Source: Acidimicrobiales bacterium
GTDB taxonomy: Bacteria; Actinomycetota; Acidimicrobiia; Acidimicrobiales; JAVJTC01
Direction: 5' to 3'
Assembly: GCA_040219085.1 (NCBI GenBank)
Contig: JAVJTC010000007.1
Location: 84,426-148,425, forward strand
DNA length: 64,000 nt
A program made the position numbers and the translations under genes. Below the pieces are notes generated by a model. That model searched no databases, was not told the origin of the DNA, and was given only the letters and a program-made list of their open reading frames with translations. Each line of letters starts with the position of its first letter. The stretch's first letter is position 1. Shown here piece after piece: positions 1 to 7,335 of this stretch.

Positions 1-1197
1 TCGCCGGTGCGGGCGTTCGGTTCGGTCGGCGGCACGCCGTACTTCGTGGCGCGCGCCGAGGGGCCCTTCGTGTTCGACGCCGAGGGGCGCCGCCTGATCG
101 ACTGGGTCCAGAGCTACGGGCCGGGAATCCTCGGTCACGCCCACCCCGCGGTGGTGGCGGCGATCACCGCCGCGGCGGCTGACGGCTCCACGTACGGTGC
201 CCCGACCGAGCGTGAGGTCCGCCTCGCCGAGGAGATGATCGAGCGCGTGCCCGGCCTCGAGATGGTCCGAATGGTCTCGTCGGGCACCGAGGCCGCCATG
301 TCGGCCATCCGCCTCGCCCGGGGTGTCACCGGCCGGTCCAAGATCCTCAAGTTCGCGGGTTGCTACCACGGTCATGCCGATGCCCTGTTGGCCGCCGGCG
401 GTTCCGGTGTCGCCAACCAGGGTCTGTCGGGCTGTGACGGCGTGACCGACGGCGCCGTGGCCGACACCGTGGTCGCGCCCTACAACGTCGTGCCGACGCT
501 GGACGAGAGCTTCGCGGTCGTGGCGGTCGAACCCGTTGCCGCGAACATGGGCGTCATCGAGCCTTCTCCCGACTTTCTCGCAGGCCTGCGGGCCGAGTGC
601 GACCGTGTGGGCGCACTGCTCCTGTTCGACGAGGTGATCACCGGCTTCCGCCTCGGTCGGGGTGGGGCCACGGAGTGGTCGGGCGTGACGCCCGACGTCT
701 GGTGCTTCGGCAAGGTCATCGGCGGCGGTCTGCCGATGGGTGCGTTCGGTGCAAGCCGCGCGGTCATGTCGCACCTGGCTCCGCTGGGCGGGGTCTACCA
801 GGCGGGAACCCTGTCGGGGAACCCACTGGCCACCGCCGCGGGCCTCGCTACCCTCGCGCTACTCGACGCTGACGCCTACCTGCGGCTGACCGCCACGGCG
901 CGACGCCTCGCCGACGGTATGACGGCGGCCTTCGCTGCGGCGGGTGTCCCCGCGGTCGTGCCCCGGATCGGCCCGATCGTCGGGCTGTTCTTCACCGACA
1001 CGGCGCCGACGAACTTCGACGAGGCCTCGGCTGCCGCCGACAACGGCGTGTACCCCCGCTTCTTCCACGGGATGCTCGACCGGGGAGTGGCGTTGGCGCC
1101 CGGCGCCTACGAGGCCCTGTTCCCGAGCCTCGCCCACGGCGACGACGAGGTGGACGCCACCGTCGCCGCGTGCGCCGAAGTGGCCGTCACCCTCTGA
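1..1197 (+). CDS. hemL: Glutamate-1-semialdehyde 2,1-aminomutase, 5' end missing
   Basis: This PLP enzyme converts glutamate-1-semialdehyde to 5-aminolevulinate, the first committed tetrapyrrole precursor, in the cytoplasm. The frame is open from base 1, and its first residues (SPVRAFGSVGGTP) match the family about 25 residues in, so the true start lies upstream of the window. The GTG at base 7 is therefore an internal valine. Visible family features are the SSGTEA phosphate-binding stretch, the YHGHAD motif, the FDEVITGFR segment with the PLP-contacting aspartate, and FGKVIGGGLP with the Schiff-base lysine. The C-terminus is complete. It ends four bases from a convergent gene. With hemE and hemY near 50-53 kb it shows heme synthesis genes flanking a locus rich in heme proteins. 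Confidence 0.96.
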   Translation, partial: SPVRAFGSVGGTPYFVARAEGPFVFDAEGRRLIDWVQSYGPGILGHAHPAVVAAITAAAADGSTYGAPTEREVRLAEEMIERVPGLEMVRMVSSGTEAAMSAIRLARGVTGRSKILKFAGCYHGHADALLAAGGSGVANQGLSGCDGVTDGAVADTVVAPYNVVPTLDESFAVVAVEPVAANMGVIEPSPDFLAGLRAECDRVGALLLFDEVITGFRLGRGGATEWSGVTPDVWCFGKVIGGGLPMGAFGASRAVMSHLAPLGGVYQAGTLSGNPLATAAGLATLALLDADAYLRLTATARRLADGMTAAFAAAGVPAVVPRIGPIVGLFFTDTAPTNFDEASAAADNGVYPRFFHGMLDRGVALAPGAYEALFPSLAHGDDEVDATVAACAEVAVTL

Positions 1198-1201
1198 TTC
1201 T

Positions 1202-2455
1202 CTATTCCGGCGTGACCTTCACGATTGCGGCGATGGCCCTGTAGGCCGCCTCGGCCGGGCCGACCTCGTCGGGGCGCAGGAGGTTGGCCATGATCCGCAG
1301 TGCCCACTCCATGAGGGGCCGGGACTGCATCCCGGCCCGGGTCAACTCCGCGATGAGGCGGGGGTTGCCGATCACCTTCGCGAAGATGCGGGCGACCTTG
1401 AAGTAGAGGCCGTACTCGTCGTCGAGCCAGCGCTCGTAGCCGTTGAGGATCAGTCCGTCGTCGGCCGCGTGGGCGGCCGCGATCAACTCAGCGGCCTTGC
1501 GGCCGGTCTCGTAGGCGTAGTCGATCCCCTCGCCGTTGAACGGGTTGATGGAACCGGCGGCGTCGCCGATCACCACCCAGTTCGGGCCGAGCTTGGGGTC
1601 CACCGATCCCGCCATCGGTAGACGACCACCGGTGGCGTCCTGCAGGGGAGCGGTCGGGTCGATCCCCCAGTGCTCCGGGACGGCGTGGGCCCACTCCTCC
1701 ATGAGGTGCGAGGTGTTGACGGACTTGTAGTCCCGGAAGGTGGACAGCAGCCCGATCCCGACGTTGATGGTCCCGTCGCCGAGAGGGAAGATCCAGCCGT
1801 ACCCGGGCAGGGAGTTCCCCTGGCGGTCCCGCACGTCGAGTGCGGACTCGATCCACGGGTCCGTCGAGAGTGGACTCTCGAAGTAGGTGCGGATCGCCAT
1901 GCCCTGGGGCCAGCTTCGTTCCCGGGAGCAGCCGAGCGCCCGGCCGAACCGGGAGTTGGCGCCGTCCGCGATGATGACCCAGCTGGCGCGGATCTCCGAC
2001 GTGGCGTCCGAGGCGACGTCACGAACCTCGGCGCCGCGCAGCAGGCCGGACTCGAGGATCGGCCGGGTCGCCTCGGTGCCCTGGAGGACCTTGGCACCCG
2101 CCGCCTGGGCGTGTTCGGCGACCATGGTGTCGAGGTCCCGACGTCGCACGACGTAGCCGTAGGACGGATGCTCGGGATGGTCGGGCCACGGCAGCTCGAG
2201 GGTGCGGCCGTGGGCGATCGTGCGCAGACCGTCGTGGCGGTGGTGGGACCCGGCGATGCGGTCTTCGAGCCCCATGGCCGCGAGTTGGGTGACGGCACGC
2301 GGGGTCAGACCGTCACCGCAGGTCTTGTCACGCGGAAAGGTCTTCTTCTCGACGACGACGACGTCGAGTCCGGCCCGGGCCGCCCAGTACGCGGCGGCCG
2401 AACCCCCCGGACCTCCCCCTACGACGAGCAGGTCGTGTCGGGTGGCCTCGGTCAT
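1202..2455 (-). CDS. Geranylgeranyl reductase family FAD-dependent oxidoreductase
   Basis: The 417-residue flavoprotein has an N-terminal Rossmann FAD site (VVGGGPGGSAAAYWA, about residues 10-25), a conserved KTCGDGLTP segment, and a second FAD motif, GDAAGSINPFNGEGI, near residue 300. Members reduce isoprenoid double bonds; mycobacterial MenJ saturates the menaquinone tail. The start is an ATG with a GAGGAG ribosome site upstream. The reading frame stays open further upstream, but that stretch is antisense-free overlap with the cytochrome c gene in another frame. The gene follows that cytochrome c after 23 bases on the same strand, so the two are probably one transcript. A role in making the quinone used by the neighbouring bc complex and complex I is an inference from context. 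Confidence 0.88.
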   Translation of the reverse strand: MTEATRHDLLVVGGGPGGSAAAYWAARAGLDVVVVEKKTFPRDKTCGDGLTPRAVTQLAAMGLEDRIAGSHHRHDGLRTIAHGRTLELPWPDHPEHPSYGYVVRRRDLDTMVAEHAQAAGAKVLQGTEATRPILESGLLRGAEVRDVASDATSEIRASWVIIADGANSRFGRALGCSRERSWPQGMAIRTYFESPLSTDPWIESALDVRDRQGNSLPGYGWIFPLGDGTINVGIGLLSTFRDYKSVNTSHLMEEWAHAVPEHWGIDPTAPLQDATGGRLPMAGSVDPKLGPNWVVIGDAAGSINPFNGEGIDYAYETGRKAAELIAAAHAADDGLILNGYERWLDDEYGLYFKVARIFAKVIGNPRLIAELTRAGMQSRPLMEWALRIMANLLRPDEVGPAEAAYRAIAAIVKVTPE

Positions 2456-2478
2456 GGCGGTGTCTCCTCGGGTGGCTG

Positions 2479-3315
2479 TCAGCCTCCGCCGCCGGCCGTC
2501 TCGGCATCGCCGGTCGCTGCGAACGCAGGTGCCAGTGTCGCCTGGATGTCGGCCACGGTCACGTCCAGCGGCCAGTTCTCCGGCAACACGATCTCGCCGG
2601 CTTCGATCTGCTCGAGCAGGATGGTGGCCAGGGTCTCGTCGGCGGCACTCATGCCGTGCTGGACGCGCTCGTAGAGGACGACCGCGAGCAGTTCCTCGGC
2701 GGTGATGGACTCCCCGAACCCGGGCATGACGCCGAACCAGCCGCCGACGCGGCCGCGCTCGGGACTGCCGTAGGGCGTCCCGGCGCCGATGCCGTTCGTG
2801 CCCTTGACGACCCACTCGACCATCTGTGCGAGGCCCAGGCCGTCGGGGTCCGCGGGGAAGGTGATGAGGACCTCGCCGGCGTTGAGCTGCGGGCCGGCGT
2901 TGGCCCCGGCGCCGCCGGCGCCGTGGCACTGCGCGCAGTTGGCGATGGCCTCGTAGACCTCGGCGCCCTCGCCGAGGAGGCCGACAGCGCCCTGCTCGGG
3001 TTCTTCGAGAGTCCCGAAGTAGATGAAGGCCCACAGGGGGAGGAACAACAACACGGGCATCACCCAGTAGGGGATGCGCTTGCGCTTCCTGGCGGCCTCG
3101 ACCCACGGCCGGGTGGGGGCGGGCGGCTTGGGCTTGGCCGGTTCGATGTCGAAGGCCGGCAGGCTCGGCGCCGCAGGTGCCGAGGCGGCCGGGGTGGCCG
3201 CGCCGGCGGCGGCCGGAGCAGCGGCGTCGCCGCCACCGTCGTCGTCGCCACCCAGACCGAGGGCCTTGCGGCGGTCCCGCGAGCGTTGCAGCAGGTGCTC
3301 GGGTACTTCGGTCAA
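2479..3315 (-). CDS. Membrane-anchored monoheme cytochrome c
   Basis: The 278-residue protein has a cytoplasmic N-terminal tail starting TEVPEHLLQRSRDRR, an Ala/Pro-rich linker (about 30-70), one membrane helix at about 83-100, and an outside cytochrome c domain with one CxxCH heme site (C127, C130, H131). Likely axial methionines lie in the VMPGFGE segment. The start is taken as TTG at 3315. It has a GAGGA ribosome site six bases upstream, and its first residues match the N-terminus of the subunit IV-like protein at 5609. A longer frame to 3483 exists but has no family support. It is divergent from the bc gene block and probably accepts electrons from it or passes them to an oxidase. Confidence 0.85.
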   Translation of the reverse strand: MTEVPEHLLQRSRDRRKALGLGGDDDGGGDAAAPAAAGAATPAASAPAAPSLPAFDIEPAKPKPPAPTRPWVEAARKRKRIPYWVMPVLLFLPLWAFIYFGTLEEPEQGAVGLLGEGAEVYEAIANCAQCHGAGGAGANAGPQLNAGEVLITFPADPDGLGLAQMVEWVVKGTNGIGAGTPYGSPERGRVGGWFGVMPGFGESITAEELLAVVLYERVQHGMSAADETLATILLEQIEAGEIVLPENWPLDVTVADIQATLAPAFAATGDAETAGGGG

Positions 3316-3694
3316 GGGATTCCTCGCTCGGTCGGTCTCGTGCTGTCTCGTCCGTGGCGTTGCGTCTCGCACCGCTGCCGTGCCGGCGTGGTCGGGGACC
3401 TCTCCGACGGACGGAGCGTACTGTAGGTCGGCGCCGAGTCGGGGGCCCAAATCACACAGACGCTCTCGCGCGTCGGCCGACACCGGGATCTGTCGGCTCC
3501 CCGCCGCGAAGTGCCCGCAGACGCGTCCGGGGGAAGAATGTGTCAGCTCCGCGTCACGCGTGGTAGACCGAAGCCCGAACCGAAACGGCGAAGCGGGCCC
3601 GCCTAGACTCGTTTGTGCGTGGATTCACGATCTACGCTGGACGCACGGCCGCCAGCCGACCGAACCCGATTCCCGAGACACGACGAGGAGCGAC
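3316..3694. promoter_or_regulatory. Divergent intergenic region
   Basis: This 379-base gap separates the minus-strand cytochrome c gene from the plus-strand bc operon and must carry promoters for both. A TAGACT sequence near 3604 and a TACGCT near 3634 are possible -10 boxes for the plus strand. On the minus strand TACAGT and TACGCT lie close together near 3411-3423. None has a clear -35 partner, so the assignments are weak. A ribosome site, GAGGAG, lies at 3685-3690, four bases before the GTG at 3695. No gene or RNA was recognised. Confidence 0.4.
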
Positions 3695-4297
3695 GTGGCC
3701 ACTACCCGACCGATCGACCGCGCGGTCCTGATGTTCTACGGCGCCATGGCTGCGACGACCATCGGGCTGTTCGGCATCATCGCCCTGTGGACCGGCGTGA
3801 ACGGTGACGTCGACAAGCCCTACGTGAACGTCGGGCTCGGCGCATCGTGGGTCATCACCGTCATCTGCACCGTCGCCATCCTCGAGTACGCACGACGCCG
3901 TCCCGACGGGCGACCCGTCACCTGGGGGGAGGCGATGTTCGGTGCAACCTTCGCGTTCTTCGTCATGTTCTGGATCTACGGCGTGGTCCCGCACCAGTGG
4001 CTGGTCTTCGCCGACTCCGAGCTCAACTGGCGTTCGGACCGCCTGGTTGTCGGCTGGGGCCTCCCCGGTTGGTGGCCCGGCGCCGAGAACCAGGGAATCC
4101 TCGAGTGGGCGCTGCCCTTCGAGCTCACCTACCGTGTGGCCCGTGACGTCATCGCCACCGTCATCTACGGAGCCTTGCTCGTGGGACAGGTCGCGCTGCA
4201 CATCGTGTGGCAGAACCGCGGCAAGGTCGCAGAGGCGGCACCGGTGCCGACCTCACGCTACGGCCGCCCGATCGTACGAGAGGGTGTGAACGCCTGA
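3695..4297 (+). CDS. Four-helix membrane protein of unknown function in the bc operon
   Basis: I do not recognise this 200-residue protein. It has about four hydrophobic segments (roughly 10-32, 45-65, 78-98 and 144-168), a Trp-rich outer loop (WGLPGWWPG) and a PHQW motif next to the third helix. A quinone- or heme-proximal role is possible but unproven. The GTG start is preceded by GAGGAG. The stop lies one base before the ferredoxin ATG, so it leads the operon encoding the cytochrome b, Rieske and cytochrome c subunits. Context suggests an accessory subunit of that complex. Confidence 0.8.
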   Translation: MATTRPIDRAVLMFYGAMAATTIGLFGIIALWTGVNGDVDKPYVNVGLGASWVITVICTVAILEYARRRPDGRPVTWGEAMFGATFAFFVMFWIYGVVPHQWLVFADSELNWRSDRLVVGWGLPGWWPGAENQGILEWALPFELTYRVARDVIATVIYGALLVGQVALHIVWQNRGKVAEAAPVPTSRYGRPIVREGVNA

Positions 4298-4298
4298 C

Positions 4299-4715
4299 AT
4301 GGCTGTCACCGACGCCAACCCCCCGATGCCCGAGTTCCGCGGCGACTACGTGCTCGCCGAGGTCGACGCGCAGTGGCTCACCTCCGCGGTGAAGCCGAAG
4401 CAGTTCATCCACATCGACCAGTCCGAGTGCATCATGTGCGAGGGCTGCGTCGACATCTGCCCGTGGAAGTGCATCCACATGGTGTCGCCGGACGCGATCG
4501 AGTCGTCCATCGGGACCGAACAACCCGGGAGCGACCCGAGCGACCACGTGATCTTCACCATCGACGAGGACGTGTGCACCCGGTGCGCGCTGTGTGTCGA
4601 CCGCTGCCCGACCGGTGTGATCATCCTCGGCAAGCTCGGTGACGGTGGCGGAGCCGGTGACATCCACCAGCGGATGCCCTCGTACGGATACGGCTACGGC
4701 ATGCGATTGGCGTGA
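4299..4715 (+). CDS. Ferredoxin with two [4Fe-4S] clusters
   Basis: The 138-residue protein holds two CxxCxxCxxxC motifs, C44-C47-C50-C54 (with a further Cys in CPWKC) and C93-C96-C99-C103, so it should bind two [4Fe-4S] clusters. The linker between them is long and acidic, and the tail is Gly/Tyr-rich (YGYGYG). It has no signal peptide, so it should sit on the cytoplasmic side. It lies between an unknown membrane protein and cytochrome b. That is unusual for a bc operon and hints at a peripheral electron-input or output subunit, or a soluble partner shared with the downstream complex I. That role is an inference. Confidence 0.9.
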   Translation: MAVTDANPPMPEFRGDYVLAEVDAQWLTSAVKPKQFIHIDQSECIMCEGCVDICPWKCIHMVSPDAIESSIGTEQPGSDPSDHVIFTIDEDVCTRCALCVDRCPTGVIILGKLGDGGGAGDIHQRMPSYGYGYGMRLA

Positions 4716-4812
4716 ACCCCCCGCGAGCGACTACCACCTCACGCGGCCCGAGTGGCCCGTGACGACCACCTGAACAGAACGACCGAGGCGAGACGAGAGA
4801 GGATCCGACAGC

Positions 4813-5589
4813 GTGCCGAAGCTTCCCACCGGCGCCGATGTGCGTGACAAGGCAGGCGACCTGACCGACAAGGTCCAGGCGTCGCAGGCCTGGACGTCCA
4901 TCTTCCGGCCCGGCTCGATCTTCCGGAAGGGCTACACGGACAGCCCGCGGAACCGGTCGTACGTGATCATGAACAGCGTGCTCTACCACCTTCACCCCGT
5001 GAAGGTGAAGCGCCACGCCGTGAAGGTGTCCTACACCCTGTGCCTGGGCGGACTCAGCTTCTTCCTGTTCATCTTGTTGACCGTGACGGGCATCTTCTTG
5101 ATGTTCTTCTACCGTCCGACCGCGGCCGCGGCCTGGGACGACATCTCGACGCTGCAGACCTCGGTGACGTTCGGTCTGCTCGTGCGGAACATGCACAGAT
5201 GGGCCGCCCACCTCATGGTGTTGACGGTGTTCCTGCACATGGCCCGCGTCTTCTACCACGGCGCCTACAAGTCCCCGCGTGAGTTCAACTGGGTCATCGG
5301 CGTCATCTTGTTGACCCTCACCCTGTTGCTCTCGTTCACCGGCTATCTCCTGCCCTGGGACCAGTTGGCGCTGTGGGCGGTGACCGTCGGTACGAACATG
5401 ATGGGGTTCACCCCGGTGTTCGGTGATCAGGTCAGATTCGTGCTGCTCGGTGGTGTCGAGATCGGCACGGACACTCTCCTACGGTGGTATGTGTTGCATG
5501 TGTTGATGCTGCCGTTCGTCATCGTCATCTTCATGGCGATCCACTTCTGGCGGGTGCGTAAGGACGGAGGTATCTCCGGGCCGCTGTAG
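4813..5589 (+). CDS. qcrB: Cytochrome b6-type subunit of a split cytochrome bc complex
   Basis: The 258-residue protein is the N-terminal, heme-bearing half of cytochrome b. Four membrane helices carry the ligand pairs H128/H142 (13 residues between) and H229/H244 (14 between). The 14-residue spacing in the second pair and the C-terminal GGISGPL are features of the b6f type rather than mitochondrial cytochrome b. It oxidises and reduces quinone together with the subunit IV-like protein encoded next. About 50 residues of charged N-terminal extension precede the usual start. The start is GTG at 4813 with a purine-rich ribosome site (AGAGAGGAT). The 97 bases before it show nothing else. Confidence 0.94.
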   Translation: MPKLPTGADVRDKAGDLTDKVQASQAWTSIFRPGSIFRKGYTDSPRNRSYVIMNSVLYHLHPVKVKRHAVKVSYTLCLGGLSFFLFILLTVTGIFLMFFYRPTAAAAWDDISTLQTSVTFGLLVRNMHRWAAHLMVLTVFLHMARVFYHGAYKSPREFNWVIGVILLTLTLLLSFTGYLLPWDQLALWAVTVGTNMMGFTPVFGDQVRFVLLGGVEIGTDTLLRWYVLHVLMLPFVIVIFMAIHFWRVRKDGGISGPL

Positions 5590-5608
5590 GCCACGGAGAG
5601 CAAACACC

Positions 5609-6421
5609 ATGACCGAAGTCCCCGAACACCTCCTGAAGCGGGCCGCCGAGGCCCGGGAGCGTTCCGCCGCCAAGAAAGGCGGCGGCAGCGACGGCACCCC
5701 GTCCGCGGAATCGGGCGGAGCGGAATCTGCCGGCGAAGGTGCAGCCCAGCCGGCATCGGCTGCCGGTGGTGCCGCAGCCGGGGCCGGCAGCGACAGCGCA
5801 GGGAAGATTCCCGCCCACCTGCTGGACCGCACCAAGTCGGCCAAGGACGCCCCCCCGACGGCGGTTGCCGCCGGTGGTGGTGCCGTCGCCGCAGCAGCCC
5901 CGCCTCCTCAGCCGACCGGTCCGGGTGGTCACACCCAGCGCCTGCTCACGGTCGTGAAGTCCGGGTCCATCCAGGACGTCAAGGCCGTCCCGCAGGACAG
6001 GGTCCACACCTGGCCGCACCTGCTCGTCGTGGAGTTCGTGGCGGCCCTGTTCGTGACCGGATTCATCCTCGTCTTCTCGGTGTTCGTGAACGCGCCGCTC
6101 CTGGAACTGGCCAACTTCAACGAGACGCCCAACCCCTCCAAGGCACCGTGGTACTTCCTGGGTCTTCAGGAGCTCCTCACGATGTTCCACCCGATGGTGG
6201 CCGGCGTGATGTTGCCGGGGATGGCGCTGTTCCTGTTGATCCTGGCGCCCTACATCGACAAGAACCCCCACCCCCAACCCGAGAAGCGCAAGTTCGCTGT
6301 GTCCGTCATGACCGTGCACCTGATGTTCTGGGCGGTGCTGGTCCTGATCGGCTCGTTCTTCCGGGGCCCCGGCTTCAACTTCGTGTTCCCGTGGGTCGAA
6401 GGCCTCTTCTTCGAGTTCTGA
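5609..6421 (+). CDS. Subunit IV-like C-terminal half of cytochrome b, with long N-terminal extension
   Basis: This 270-residue protein completes the split cytochrome b. Residues 1-130 are a low-complexity Ala/Gly/Pro-rich cytoplasmic extension containing two copies of a short motif: VPEHLLKR at 4-11 and IPAHLLDR at 67-74. Residues 135-270 form three membrane helices. The Qo-site motif that is usually PEWY reads APWY here (A179-Y182), so the customary glutamate is absent. It follows cytochrome b after 19 bases. The N-terminus closely matches that of the anchored cytochrome c on the opposite strand at 3315, which links the two proteins. Confidence 0.9.
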   Translation: MTEVPEHLLKRAAEARERSAAKKGGGSDGTPSAESGGAESAGEGAAQPASAAGGAAAGAGSDSAGKIPAHLLDRTKSAKDAPPTAVAAGGGAVAAAAPPPQPTGPGGHTQRLLTVVKSGSIQDVKAVPQDRVHTWPHLLVVEFVAALFVTGFILVFSVFVNAPLLELANFNETPNPSKAPWYFLGLQELLTMFHPMVAGVMLPGMALFLLILAPYIDKNPHPQPEKRKFAVSVMTVHLMFWAVLVLIGSFFRGPGFNFVFPWVEGLFFEF

Positions 6422-6471
6422 TGCCGATGACGTACCTGCCCCCCTCACCCGAAACGGAGTGCTGATCGGCC

Positions 6472-7335
6472 ATGGCCGTTCTCGCGATCGTCATCCCAAT
6501 CCTGGTCGTCGCCGCGGCGATCCTGTTGTTCGCGTCGTACCGACGTCGCGACACCCGCGCTGCGACGGGTCACCTGTCGCGTGAGACGCGCTCGCGTGAC
6601 ACCCACGAGGTGATCGACGTCGGTGACGAGACCGACGCCCTCAGCGGCCGCGAGGTCGAGAAGGCCGCCGCTCTCGCCCGACGCGACGCCGAGAAGGACC
6701 TCGTCAGGTCCGAGGCTGCGCTCCCCGCCGAGTGGGTCGAGCCGGACCCTGAAGCGGTTGGCGTCTCGCGCCGCCAGTTCTTCAACCGCTCGATCGTCGC
6801 GTTCATGGGGCTCGGCCTCAGCGGTTTCGGTGCCGCTGTCATCGCCTTCCTGTGGCCGCCGTTCGTCACCGGTTTCGGTGCGGACTTCAACCTCGGCGAG
6901 GTCGACGACCTCAAGGCGCAGGTGCGTGACAACAACGGCTTCCTGTACCGCCCCGAGGCGCGTGCGTGGCTCACCGAGTACCCGGTGGAGGCTCTGGAGA
7001 AGGCACGGGCCACCTACTCGGCAACCGAGTTGGTGTCCATGGAGGTCGGTCTGATCGCGCTCTTCCAGAAGTGTCCGCACCTCGGTTGCCGCGTGCCCGA
7101 GTGCGTCCCGTCGCAGTTCTTCGAGTGTCCGTGCCACGGCTCGCGCTACAACCGCGTCGGTGAGAAGCGGGCCGGTCCGGCACCGCGGGGCATGGATCGG
7201 TTCGGAACGAGTGTCACGGGCGGCAACGAGCTCGTCGTTCAGACCTCGGTGATCATCCAGGGTCCCGCCATCGGCACGAACACCACGGGCCAGGAGCCAG
7301 AGGGCCCGTCCTGTCTGGGAGATTCGTCGCATTGA
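6472..7335 (+). CDS. qcrA: Rieske iron-sulfur subunit of the bc complex
   Basis: The 287-residue protein carries the Rieske [2Fe-2S] motifs CPHLGC (C201, H203, disulfide C206) and CPCHGS (C219, disulfide C221, H222). It takes one electron from quinol at the Qo site and passes it to cytochrome c. It has two hydrophobic segments: an extra helix at the extreme N-terminus (1-21), and the usual anchor at about 108-130 preceded by a twin-arginine-like SRRQFFNRS. The intervening 22-100 stretch is highly charged and presumably cytoplasmic. The second helix anchors the domain outside. Its 3' end overlaps the TTG start of the next cytochrome gene. Confidence 0.95.
   Translation: MAVLAIVIPILVVAAAILLFASYRRRDTRAATGHLSRETRSRDTHEVIDVGDETDALSGREVEKAAALARRDAEKDLVRSEAALPAEWVEPDPEAVGVSRRQFFNRSIVAFMGLGLSGFGAAVIAFLWPPFVTGFGADFNLGEVDDLKAQVRDNNGFLYRPEARAWLTEYPVEALEKARATYSATELVSMEVGLIALFQKCPHLGCRVPECVPSQFFECPCHGSRYNRVGEKRAGPAPRGMDRFGTSVTGGNELVVQTSVIIQGPAIGTNTTGQEPEGPSCLGDSSH

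Noticed and set aside
1202..3106. A single 634-residue minus-strand protein fusing a low-complexity region to the flavoprotein
   Set aside because: The upstream part overlaps the cytochrome c gene in a different frame and has Arg/Gly-rich nonsense composition. The flavoprotein begins cleanly at ATG 2455 with a ribosome site.
6421..6465. A 14-codon reading (ATG at 6421) between the subunit IV-like gene and the Rieske gene
   Set aside because: It is too short, has no ribosome site or recognisable peptide, and was judged spacer.
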